Source: Vitrella brassicaformis
Taxonomy: Eukaryota > Sar > Vitrellaceae
Direction: 5' to 3'
NCBI GenBank assembly: GCA_001179505.1
Contig: CDMY01000613.1
Span: 151,558-215,557 of the forward strand
DNA: 64,000 bases
The notes beneath the pieces are model-generated. The model was not told the origin of the DNA. It did not search any database and saw only the letters and a list, made by a program, of their open reading frames with translations. The stretch's first letter is position 1. The number at the start of each line of letters is the position of its first letter. Of this stretch, positions 1 through 10,012 are shown piece after piece. The translations under genes were made by a program, and so were the position numbers.

Positions 1-33
1 GGGGGGGGGGGGGGGGGGGGGGAGGGGGGGGGA
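1..33. repeat. poly-G run at window edge
   Basis: An almost pure G tract (one A inside) immediately precedes the stop codon of the first gene by about 15 bases. It is either a homopolymer in the 3' flank or low-quality sequence at a contig edge; the sequence alone cannot tell. Confidence 0.8.
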
Positions 34-47
34 GTGCGGGAGAGATG

Positions 48-2962
48 TCATGAGGCGTATTGTTTCTTGTAATCGTCGATGAAGGCCTCGATCTGTTTCT
101 TGACCTGCTCCTGCAGTCGCTGCAGCAAAGAACGAACACCTACACACACACACACACACACAGAGAGAGAGCACTCATGGATGCTCGCCGCTTCCAATGT
201 CTGTCTGTCTGTCCTCGCTCACCGTCCTCATGGTGCGATGGCGGTTTCTTCTTGTAGGTGAGCTTGGCGTCGTGCAGCCAGTCCCTCCCCGCCGACATGG
301 CCGACGACACGTCAGGCAGCGACAGCTCACCGCTGACCTTGACCATCTTCTCCTCGTCGCTGCGCTTGTCGGCCGCCCCGATGCTGATGCCGCCGATGTC
401 GGGCAGCCGCTCGTCGATGGCCGCCTCCCACGAGAGCTTGCAGTGGAAGTCGAAGATGAAGCGCTTGGTGCCGCGCAACACGGCGATGTGCGCCTCGCCT
501 GTCAGATCCTTCACACTGGTGACCTGCAACTCGATGGAGACAAGGAGAGGAAGGAGGGTGAGGATCTTAGCTTCTAGGGGAGGGAGGCTGGCTGCTCACT
601 CACCTTGGCGGTCATTTTCATCATTTTGGTGGCGAGCTGGGCGAATTTGGCCTGGAAGGCGTCAGGGGAGGTGTCCTCCATCTTGTCAAGACCCATCTGC
701 ACGCAGCACAGCACAGCACAGCACCACACAGATAGATAGACTCATGGCATCTATCCATAGATGCATTCGTGTGAGCAGGGTGTGGTGTGCAGGTGGTTAC
801 TTACCTGTGTGATGGCTTGCACGAATTTTGATGGGTCGGTGCTCTGGATGAGCAGATCGTCGGCGTTGGACACCTCCGCACCCTCCAGACGACTCCTGAA
901 CCGATCCATCGCCCAGCTTGTCACATCTACACACACACACACACACAACACAACACATACACATACATTGAAATCACGCCAACCCTCCCTCATGCAGTCG
1001 ATCGACACTGACTGACCTTTCTCCTCATATGTGGTGCCGGCGACGTTCCAGGATGACACGCCCTTGGGATCGTTGGGCTGGGCACTCGCACTTGAAGGCG
1101 GGCCGTCGGCATCCATGGCGTCGGACTGATCGCTCGGCTGGGAGTGGCGACTCTGATGTGCACACACACAGAGACGGACGGATACCGAGTGCAGGGGTGT
1201 GTGTGAGAGTGCGCGAGTTGGGACGGTGTGCACCTGGTTGGCTGTGCCTTGGAGTCTCTGCGGCACGTGGTGTGTTTCCCGCAGCCTCTTCTCCTCCTCT
1301 GTCAGCTCCTTCCGGAAATAACAATACCCTGAACCAACAGAGAGCAATGCCCACACACGAATGCAACCATCTGCTGCTTGGCCTTCACGTGTGTGTGCCA
1401 CCTACCCAATTTCTTGGTCTCGCTGATGATCCTCTGTTCCTCCTCGTCATAGTCATGCTCGTCGCCCTTCTTCTCCCCTCCCTCTCCCCCGGCCCCGCCC
1501 TCACCCTTGCCAGATGAAGATGCTGCTGCTGCTGACGGCTTGCTGCCGTTGGCCGCCTGTGCGGTGCCCTCTCGCTCACGCCGCCGCTTCTCGTCCTCTT
1601 TCCGCTTCTGATCGGCCTCCTCCCTGGCCTTCTTGTCGGCCTCCTCTTTCCTCTTCTTCTCCTCCTTCTCGAAATCCTCAAAAGAGATCTCGGACTCGCC
1701 CGCATCTGCAGACATTGCGGTAAAGAGGAGAGAGAGAGGGGGATGACTGCGTCACTGGAGTGGCGGATGGGGGCGAGTGGGTTGGTGAGTGGATGGGCGC
1801 TGACTGACCTTTTTTCCTGGCGTTTTCCTTCTCCCATCTGAGTCGTCTCTGTCGCGTTTCCTCCTCCTCCCTCTCCCGCCTCTCCTTGAGCTCCTTCTCA
1901 CGGTCCTCATACAGCATGCCGCCGCCAGAGAACAGACCACCGAACCGCTGACATCACACACCACACATAGACGCACGGATGGACGTACTCATGAGCGTGG
2001 CGCATGGTTGTCCGGCTGTCACTGACCTTCTTCTGGAGCTCTTTCTGTTCTGCGATTTTGGTTTTGAGTTTGGCCAGCTCTCTGAGGGCGTCGGCGTTGG
2101 CGCTGTCGTACTTGAGAAGCTCCACAAAATCGCCCCGCGCATCCTCCAAATAACCCGACTGGCTGCGCGCGTGGCCGCGGCGATACAAGGCCTGATCGAC
2201 GGCACACGAACCCAGTGTGCATATCCCTCTGGTTGTCGCGTGCGTTGGCCGGTTGCATACATACCTTGACGTTGGTCGGGTCGAGTTTGATGACCTCGGT
2301 TGCTGACTGTATGGCTTCGAACCACTCGCCAAGGCGGATGTGGACCGCTGCCAGATTGAGATGCAGCGACTTGCCGATCTCAGCAGCACCGTGAACCTGA
2401 GAGGGGCAGGCAGGCAGGCAGGCAGGCAGAGGAGGAGCAGGGGGGCCAGTCAGTCGAGTGTTGTGATTGAGGGTGTGTGTGCGCTCGGCTGGCTCACCCC
2501 TTCTGCTTTCTTCAGGACTTTGAGCCCCTCCTTGTACTTGTCACGGGCCGTGACGTTGTCGCCTGCGGACACCGTCATCAGACAGATGGAAGCAGAGACC
2601 GGGTGCGTGCGTTGTGGCTGCCTTTCGTATACCTTGCTTGAAGCGCTCATTGCCATAGTCTTTGAACGACACCGCCCTTCAGAAACACACACACACACAC
2701 ACTGGTGAGTGAGAACTGACGCAAGTCCTCTGTTTTTCTCCATCACGTACCGCGTCATCCGTTCCTCTGCAGTGATATTCTCCTCCCCGCCACTGCCCCC
2801 GATGTCATCGCTGTCGATGGACTCCACATCGTCACCCTTTTTGTCCTTGGCCGAAGTGGCAGGCGGCATCTCCTCGTCGGTCTTGTTCTTTTTGCTGGCC
2901 TCAGCCGCAGCCGCAGCCATCTCCTGGTCTGCTGGCATGGAAGGCGGAATCGATGCGCTCAT
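48..2962 (-). CDS. TPR-AHA1 fusion, predicted Hsp90 co-chaperone
   Basis: Thirteen exons give 641 residues: 2721-2962, 2633-2676, 2498-2562, 2265-2396, 2027-2191, 1809-1947, 1406-1705, 1234-1328, 1017-1152, 805-926, 604-696, 223-523, 48-139. An acidic, Ala/Lys-rich head is followed by three TPR motifs (about 81-216). These keep all five carboxylate-clamp positions: K and N in FKDYGNERF, N in LNLAAVH, K and R in KALYRRG. A long Lys/Glu/Arg coiled coil (about 220-380) leads into an AHA1 N-terminal domain (about 420-641, from SSWN through TGEAHI, LSWE and a final Lys-rich helix). Seen: both domains in one phase-consistent model. Known: clamp TPRs bind the EEVD tail of Hsp90/Hsp70, and the AHA1 N domain stimulates Hsp90 ATPase. 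Inferred: a cytosolic Hsp90 activator tethered by its own TPR. No AHA1 C-terminal (SRPBCC) domain follows. The start is the ATG at 2960-2962; an upstream in-frame extension lacks coding character. Confidence 0.85.
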
Positions 2963-3381
2963 CGTTGAATAGGTGCTTGGCAGACCACTTAGCCCAGCTC
3001 GGCGGAAGGATTTGACAAGACCAAAGCAGCGTGGCTGTGTGTGTATGTCAGCACACACCCCTTAACCCTTGTGCGTGAGCGTAGGACGGACAAGCAGATC
3101 CTCTGCGAGCTTCACTCGCGCTGGAGGTGAGCTCGCACATCTCTCGTCTCTCGAAGATCCTTCCTCTTTCCCCCGGGCACAGGCATCCTCATCGAGAGCC
3201 TCGCATAGATCTGGCGAGACCTGTCGAGATCTGCACACCACCGCACTGACCCCGTCTGGCCGGTCCTTTCTGCACTCGACGCTGAGCTTCCTGTCTGTCT
3301 GAGCTTCCTGTCTGACTGTCTACCTGTGACGAAGTCACCCACCCACCGCAGCACCCACACTCGGTGGCTCTTTTTCACACC
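2963..3381. promoter_or_regulatory. divergent promoter region
   Basis: This is the shared 5' spacer of the TPR-AHA1 gene (-) and the small leader-peptide gene (+). It holds TGCGAGCTT at 3104-3112 and an opposed copy, GAGCTCGCA (TGCGAGCTC on the minus strand), at 3129-3137, so one oriented copy faces each gene. A short AACCCTT word lies near 3064. No other gene is seen. Confidence 0.5.
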
Positions 3382-4041
3382 ATGAGGGCGACAGCCGTTT
3401 CCCTGCTCCTCATCTGCCTCTCAGCCGCTCTGGCACTGTCCGCCGCCTTCAGCCTGCGCCCGGCAGCTCGTGTCCTGGATGGCCCAGCCCCCCTCTTCCC
3501 CTCCCCCCTTGTGCGGCTTCGGCGGGTGAGCAGCCCTCTGCTGTCAACAGCGCCACTAGCAGGCATCCGTAGGCGACTTGGTGGCGCCGCGGGACGATCT
3601 CGACTGAGCGCCAAACCTGATTGGTGAGCACATAGCGGGATGGATTGAGAGCAGCGGGGAGACATGCCATGGGCTGTCGGGTGCATGTGTGTATGTGTGT
3701 CTCTGTGTGTGTCTCTGTGTGTGTGTCTGTGTGTGCAGGTGGCCTGATGCGATTCCGTTCCCTGAGGGAGGCGAGGATGGCGAAGGGTGGTCCATACCCA
3801 TCCCATCACTGCCACAGGTGGGCAAACGCACAACCACACAACCACCGCGACACAGACACTAAACACCTGACCTGACTGACTGACCCACCCGATATGGTCT
3901 GTCTCTCTGCATGTGCCTGTGTGTGTGCAGCCGCAGGCTGTGCCGATCCCCATTGCCATCCCCGTGCCGGCCCAGCAGCCGCGAGACTGGCGGGACGACG
4001 ACAAATGGGGCGCGCCGTACCCGCCCTACTCACCGTACTAG
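3382..4041 (+). CDS. small protein with plastid-type bipartite leader
   Basis: Three exons (3382-3623, 3739-3817, 3931-4041) encode 143 residues. The N-terminus is a clear signal peptide: MRATA, then a Leu/Ile/Ala core to about residue 22. An AF-S-L-R-P stretch and an Arg/Ser/Pro-rich, acid-poor region to about residue 80 follow. A phenylalanine just after a signal-peptide cleavage site, heading a basic segment, is the known bipartite plastid leader of red-derived secondary plastids, so import into a complex plastid is inferred. The rest has a Trp-Trp-Pro acidic patch, alternating Pro/Ile/Val, and a C-terminus rich in Asp, Pro and Tyr. I do not recognise a family. A plain secreted protein is the alternative. 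Confidence 0.7.
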
Positions 4042-4388
4042 ACCGCATGGCTGCCTCCTACTCAGCACAGAGAATTCGCGACGGCATGACTAGACGCTGC
4101 TGCTGTATATTCCATCCGTCTGTCTGTCTAGAGAAAGAGTGTCTCGGTATGTATTTGCTAGTGAAGAGAGGAGGGAGGGGGGGAGGGAGGGGGGTGGGGA
4201 AGGTTTTGACCGGGTGGGTCTGGCTGGAGTGGTGGGGATTGGTTACCGTTTTGGGGCTGGGTTGGCGGGAGGGGGGGTGGGTGGGTCATCATCATCAGAG
4301 AGGGAGGGTTTCATCGCCGGGGTGCTGCGTAGGAGAGGCAACAACACGTGTTTCGTTTGAGAGAGAGAGGTGAGGCCCATGCGGGTTT

Positions 4389-4537
4389 CTCGTGCCGTGG
4401 GTGCGCCCGAGTGCTATGGGGGTGTGCCGAGCGTGTCGTCAGAGATTCCGTCGGAAAATTCCCACTTTCCAAAGGATTCTGTGATGGATGACACACTCGG
4501 CACAGCCCCATAGCACCACGGTCAGCACGGCACGATG
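4389..4537. repeat. imperfect inverted repeat / long foldback
   Basis: The two arms read as near-perfect reverse complements: a core of about 30 bases (4411-4440 against about 4487-4516, three mismatches). It is flanked outside by a second matching word (TCGTGCCGTG near 4390-4399 and its complement near 4526-4535) and inside by shorter matches down to a loop of about 10 bases near 4460. A transcript could fold into one hairpin of about 150 bases. Candidates are a small-RNA precursor, a MITE-like element or a terminator structure; the sequence does not decide. Confidence 0.65.
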
Positions 4538-7086
4538 GACAGTTCCGCCCTGTCAGGTCCAGTTTTGACGTTTAGAGACCGCAAGACAGTCAGACAGACA
4601 CACACACACGCGCGAGCTCAAGGCCGGGAGGGAGAGAGGCGCAGATGGCACCACCCACCCCAATTTGCTTTTTATTGCACCCCTGACTGACTGACTGGCC
4701 GGAATTAATGTACGGACACCTTCTCTCTCTAGCCCCCCTCTAGCCTCTGTCTGCCGTCCACGCATGGCGTCCCCGCCACTCACTGCGTTTTACATTTTCG
4801 TGGTCATGGCTTGACGGATTGCCTGTGCGTGTGTGTGTGTGCGTGTGTATGTCCGTGTGCACACGACGGGCGGCTGAGGTCTCCCCGGCCGTGTATAAAT
4901 TCCCCCCTGTGCAGAGAAGGTCGGGGAGGCAGGCCGCTTGTCGCTTCGTGCTCGGTTTGCGTGTGTGTGTGTGTGGGTGTGTATGCGCGTGTGTGTGATG
5001 CTCTGCCAGACAACTAGGCACCGGGGGCAGCGCAGCAAAAGTGTGATGGCGCTGCCCCGGTGTCTGCGTGTTGTGTGTTGCGGGTGCGAGATGCGTAACA
5101 CCCATGTGTATCTCTCTCTTTCTCTCTTTGTGCGTGTGTGTGTGTGTGTGTATGTGAGGGCTCTCGTGCTGTACAGTGCCCTGCGCGAGAGAGGGATGAC
5201 AGGAAAGAAGGAATTGACATAGTCTGGTGCTGGTTGGTTGGTTGGTTTTGACTCTCCTGCTGCTGTCGTGTTGCGTGTTGCACGTCGAGAGAGCGAGTGG
5301 CGCACTCAGATGACATGGATGGAGTGGATGGAAGGGCATGTGTGTGTTGTGTATTGGTGGATCGGCCGATCGGTCTCTTTTTGGCTGCCTTCGCTGTGCC
5401 TATGGCCATGTCCATGTCGGCCCTCGGTGTGTTGGTCTGGGAGGCTGCTGCACATCACATCACATCACGCCACGGCACGCCCTACTCCACCACTGGCTGG
5501 TTGGATGGCTTTCCGCCGCCATCCATGTATCATAGCTAGACAGAAGGAGAGATGAGGGAGGGAGGGAGGGAAGAAAAGTCCACACACCGCCGCCTCGCTC
5601 ATGGACAACCTGATCCAGTTGTCTTGATTTGGCGTAGGGGAAGAGACCTGCTGGCTGTGGGACATGTCAGTCGGTAGGTGACTTCCCTTTGGCCACAGAA
5701 AAGACAACAGATCGGGTATGTGGAGTGAGCGGGCCCAGACAGAAGAGGAGACGGCACAGACCCTCGCCGACTTGGCAGTTGCTTGCTTTTGTCAAGGCAC
5801 TGGTACCGTGGTGGCCCACCGCCACACACCTGTATATAGCTACCTTCCTACCTACCTTTACACGACTACTATCTGTGAGTGAGTGAGGGAAAGAGGGGCA
5901 CTGACTGACCGACAGACATGGCCAGCAGGGGACGGCAGCCACTGACTGATTCAGACAGCCGGATACGACACACATAGTGGGGAGTGGTCCTCACTTGACT
6001 GATACACAGGCACACGCCTGCCTGCCATGCTGCATGCTACTGCCTGAGCGAACTCCCACTCCCGGCGGCTTTTGGTTGTGAGAGAGACACACACAGAAGG
6101 CGGCGAGGCAGAGAGAGAGAGAGAGAGAGAGATGGGAGGTGGGGGTGAGAGGCAGGACAGATTTCAAGGAGCGGCGTTTTCTCGTCTCCCCGTGTCACGT
6201 CGGTCGACTGAGTGGGTAACAGCACTGGCTTGGCTGTCTGTTGTGTTGTGCAAGTGTTGGTCGGTCCTGCTGATTTGATGTGTGTACCACCGCTTCTCTC
6301 GAGAGGATTCTCTGTTCCCCGCCATCTCGTCGCCTGTCGCACTGAGGTGCCTTCTGGTGCACCAGGAGGCATTCAAGTGCAGCAGGAGACGGAACGGTCG
6401 GCCAGGAAGACTCCGCAAGTGGGTGTTTGTACCCCTGTCTCTCTCTCTCTCTTTCTCTCTCTCCTTTTTATCCACTCCCGTGTCGGTCGTCGGTGTGTAC
6501 CTATATCGCTGGTCGATGTCTCTCTTGCTGCTGCTGCTGCTGCTGTGTCGTGTCTGCATGCGCCATCGCACTGCCTGCTGCCTGGACCTCTCGCGTCGTA
6601 TGTGATGTGTGAGTGATGTGGTGCCTGTCGTCGAGTCCCTGGCCATCCAGACGGATGTGCCTCGTCAGACAGGGGAGAGAGAGGGCACACACAGTCGCTG
6701 TATATCTGTGTATGTATGTGTGTAGTTACGTTCGTTTGATTGCGATGAGTGAGGCCGGCCGGTTCTGGTGGGCGTGCGTTGTGTCGGTGAGTGGGGAAGA
6801 GTGCGTGTGTGTGTGTATGTTTTGAAACGGGTGGTCCTTTCGTGTGTGTACAAACGCGGTGAGTGGACTATGTTGGACGTCTCGTCTCGTGTGCGATGGC
6901 GTGGAGAGAGTTTGGTTGTGTGTAGGTATGAAGTACTGGAGCCTGTCTCTCTGCCGACTGAAGCTCGTTCCCATCCATCCATCCATCCATTTGTATCACC
7001 ATCCACTGCCCATCAAGTAATGCACAGCCAGTCGGGCGGGCCCACCCACCTCTTGGCCCCAAACCCTAAAGGCACTCGCCCGAGCC

Positions 7087-7347
7087 ATGGATCCCCGTGA
7101 CGAGCAGTAATTCATTGAGCGCATTGATCCGGCGAAGATTCGGGTCTTCCAGTTCCACAACTCCGACGGGTTCCTTCAGACCGACACAGAGGGCATTATG
7201 TACAGGAACCGAGTGTTGAACGCCACTTTAGTACAGGAACTCCGAGCGCGTGGATATCTTTCGTCTTTGGTGTTTTTCAAGACCAGTCTGTCAGCGGAGT
7301 GGAGCCGTTTACCAGTCACTTCACTGCCCCACGACGGTCCGACATGA
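7087..7347 (+). pseudogene. coding-like relic with early in-frame stop
   Basis: An ATG (MDPRDEQ) is followed by TAA at 7108-7110, and the same frame then stays open for 78 codons to TGA at 7345-7347. The open part looks like ordinary protein (FIERIDPAKIRVF, then HNSDGF, TEGIMYRN, LVQELRARGYL), unlike the repeat-rich surroundings. No splice pair that removes the stop was found. It could be a decayed gene or transposon fragment, or one exon of an unrecognised gene. I do not recognise the family. Confidence 0.25.
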
Positions 7348-8408
7348 CATGGCATGACTGACATGCGGTGCGTGCAGTGCACCCCTTGTGTCGGTGTCTT
7401 AGATACCCATGAAGTGAAGTGTGATTCAGACAGAGACAGACAGACAGACAGACAAGGATGCGACATGTGATGTGCGTCCATCCATCGTCACACGAGAGAG
7501 AGAGTGCTGGCAGGGTCATCCACCGAACGGTGTCTGTCTTACGGCTGACCTCACCGCACCCAGCAACACGACAGACACATTCTGACCCTTGCTTGACACG
7601 TTCGTGTGTGAGGGGTTTTAAGGGAGGGGGTCGCTTCGTGTGTCTGTGCGCGTACCTGCGTGAGAGACCGTGTTATGTATGAAGCACACACTAACAGAGT
7701 ACCACTCTGCTGCGATGAGGCCTTCGAAGCCAATCAGTAGGTAGCAGTCCGCAGTATAGCGTGTCTGTCTCAGTGCTGTGTACCGTTGGGTCCATTGACG
7801 ACCATCCCCCCATCCATCCATCCATCCAACCATCCATCCACTCCAGTGTGATTGATACTCAACCAGCCAGCCACCCACTAAACCAACACTCCTTCCCTCC
7901 CTCCCTGTCTGTCTCCCTGTCTGTCTCCCTCCCCCTGTCCATATGTGCAATCACTCAGTCAGTCAGTCAGTCCTGGCATGTACAGCGGCAGATAGGCAGG
8001 CAGGCAGGCCATTCTGGACAGCTATGCACAAGTCACTCAGTCGGTCGGCCAGGCGCACTGGGCAGATGGGGGGTTATGCAGTCGAACGCCAAAAGGAATA
8101 AGGGAAAAGAACTTCTCTCTCTCTCTCCATACCGTCTGGGGGAAAAGGAAACTGCGGCAGAGAAAAGAAGACATCTCAATGTGGCTATCGGTCGGGCAGT
8201 CTGTTGGTCGCTCGCTGGCCTATCTTGAAACGGGGCGAGCACAAAAGCCTCCCTCTCTCTCCTCTCCTCTCCTCGCTGGTCCCTCTCTCCCTCCGGCACA
8301 CGGCCCCTTCCCCAAAGGCACTCGGTCGCCTCTCACTTGATCAATCCATCAATCCATCAAGGCACACACGCATAGACACATCCACCCACCCCTCCTGTCT
8401 GTACGTCT

Positions 8409-8446
8409 CCATCCATCCATCCATCCATCCAGCCAGCCAGCCAGCC
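8409..8446. repeat. CATC/CAGC tetranucleotide repeat
   Basis: A tandem CATC array passes without a break into a tandem CAGC array, just 3' of the RBR ligase stop codon. It is typical of the short tetranucleotide arrays that fill the intergenic spaces here. Confidence 0.8.
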
Positions 8447-8509
8447 ATCGACACATGGACCCACCATGCCCGCCCCCACCTGGTCTGTGTGAGTGTGTGT
8501 GGATACTAG

Positions 8510-9978
8510 CTAGGACTTGTCAGTGTGCTTTGGCCGATAGGCCTGCTTGGGCCCGCCCCCGCCGCCCCCCTGGCGCCCAGTTCTGCGACGGCCGTCGCTA
8601 CGGTCGTGTTTGGGCGAGTTGGTGCCGCCCTGCCCCTGGGTGGTGTCTCTGTGGCTGTGGCTGTGGCTGTCTCTGTGGCTGTGGGTGGTGTAGCTCTGGG
8701 ACTGTCGGGCCTCGGCCTGCACTATCTCTTCGGCTGTGCCCGCAGAAACCATGCCCATGGCTAGTTCCATCTGCACATGGCCACCCTCCCGAACCGCACC
8801 ACCACCACCACCATCACCCCTATCACAACGACCGTTGCTGTTGCTGCTGCTGTCCGCCGCACCGCTACTCTCGGACGGACGGCCACCCCGCTGCTGCTGC
8901 TGCTGCTGCTGGCTGCTGCTACTGCTGCTGGTGGCGGCATTAGCAGCAGAGCTGTCCGCCGGGCGTGACGGCAAGGCAGGAAAGTCGGCATCATACGGCA
9001 GGGGGTCGCCAGGCGCCAGCCCGCCACGCAAATTGCCGGACGAGGCCGGTGGGCTGCCATACGGCGGCGTCTGTGTGGGGCCCCGCGCCCGCTCCTGGTT
9101 GGCCTGGCGTGAGTGTGCGGGCGGCCCGGGCGCCTTGCTGCTCGGGCGAGGGGGCGGCTGCTGGGGGCGAGGTGGCACGGGTGCCTGGGGCCCTGGGGGC
9201 GCCGGCAGGTTGGCTCGCGGAACTGAGGTGCCTCCAGTGTTGCGGGTGCTGGTGTTGCCTGCTGCGAAGCTGGTGCTGGGTGGGCTGCCGTGTGGGCGTG
9301 AGGGGATGGGAGGCGGCTGGGACAAAGGGGGGAACTCGCAGTGGGGCCAGCCGTCATCCTGGGGGAAGTCGCATACACTGCACGCAGGCACGCAGGCAGA
9401 GAGACGGACGAGAAGGGTGCATGCCATCGGTCGGTTCGGTTGACATGTACATATATGTGTTGCTGCTGACGATGTGATGTGATGTGATGTGATGTACCTA
9501 CCTTCCCTTCTCAACGCAGGCGGGGCAGTGCGGGGAGTATTGGGGCGCGTGGATGGACGACACCTCCTTGGTGTGATACCTGCACGACGGCTTGTGCCTG
9601 TGGAGAGGGAGGGACGGAGGGAGAGAGAGAGAGAAATGCATGACGAATGCAATGATTGCACACACGGCGTGGTTCGTTCATCGTCTGTGTGTTGTGGCCA
9701 TGCACCCGCACCATCTGTTGTCGTGTGCGAAGGGTATCTTGCGGTTGACGCCACACTCCCAGCAGAACTCGAAGCCACACTTGCAGGTGACGTGGTCGCA
9801 CTCACCCGCATCTGATGGAGGGATAGACAGAGAGATGCATGCCTGTTGGGGTCCTTCTCCCTCCCTCCCTGCCTGTGTCTGTCTGTCTGCACGTACCCTT
9901 GTATCCGCCTCCATAAGTGCATCCCGCCCTGGGGCAGGGACGCCATCCCTTCCTCATCAACTGCACACACACACAAAG

Positions 9979-10012
<34 letters not shown>

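Larger units (their letters stand above)
4042..8509. other. convergent intergenic interval, simple repeats
   Basis: Tail-to-tail space between the small leader gene and the RBR ligase. It is dominated by short GT/CA, ATCC, CTGT, GACT and GGTT tandem runs. Reading frames inside it are short and low-complexity, with no splice-consistent chain. Two structures stand out and are listed separately: a foldback at 4389-4537 and a coding-like relic at 7087-7347. A telomere-like word, AAACCCTAAA, sits at about 7060-7069. No tRNA or rRNA was seen. Confidence 0.6.

Noticed and set aside
2963-3058. N-terminal extension of the TPR-AHA1 protein upstream of MSAS
   Set aside because: The in-frame upstream sequence is Cys/Arg-rich, lies in the promoter spacer, and the ATG at 2962 gives a typical start.
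7801-7830. ATCC tandem array considered as a CRISPR-like or satellite repeat
   Set aside because: Units are four bases with no unique spacers. These are ordinary microsatellites in a eukaryotic genome.
8736-9443. Plus-strand frames with Leu/Cys/Ala runs over the polyGln exon
   Set aside because: Shadows of CAG repeats and of the Pro-rich tail of the RBR ligase.
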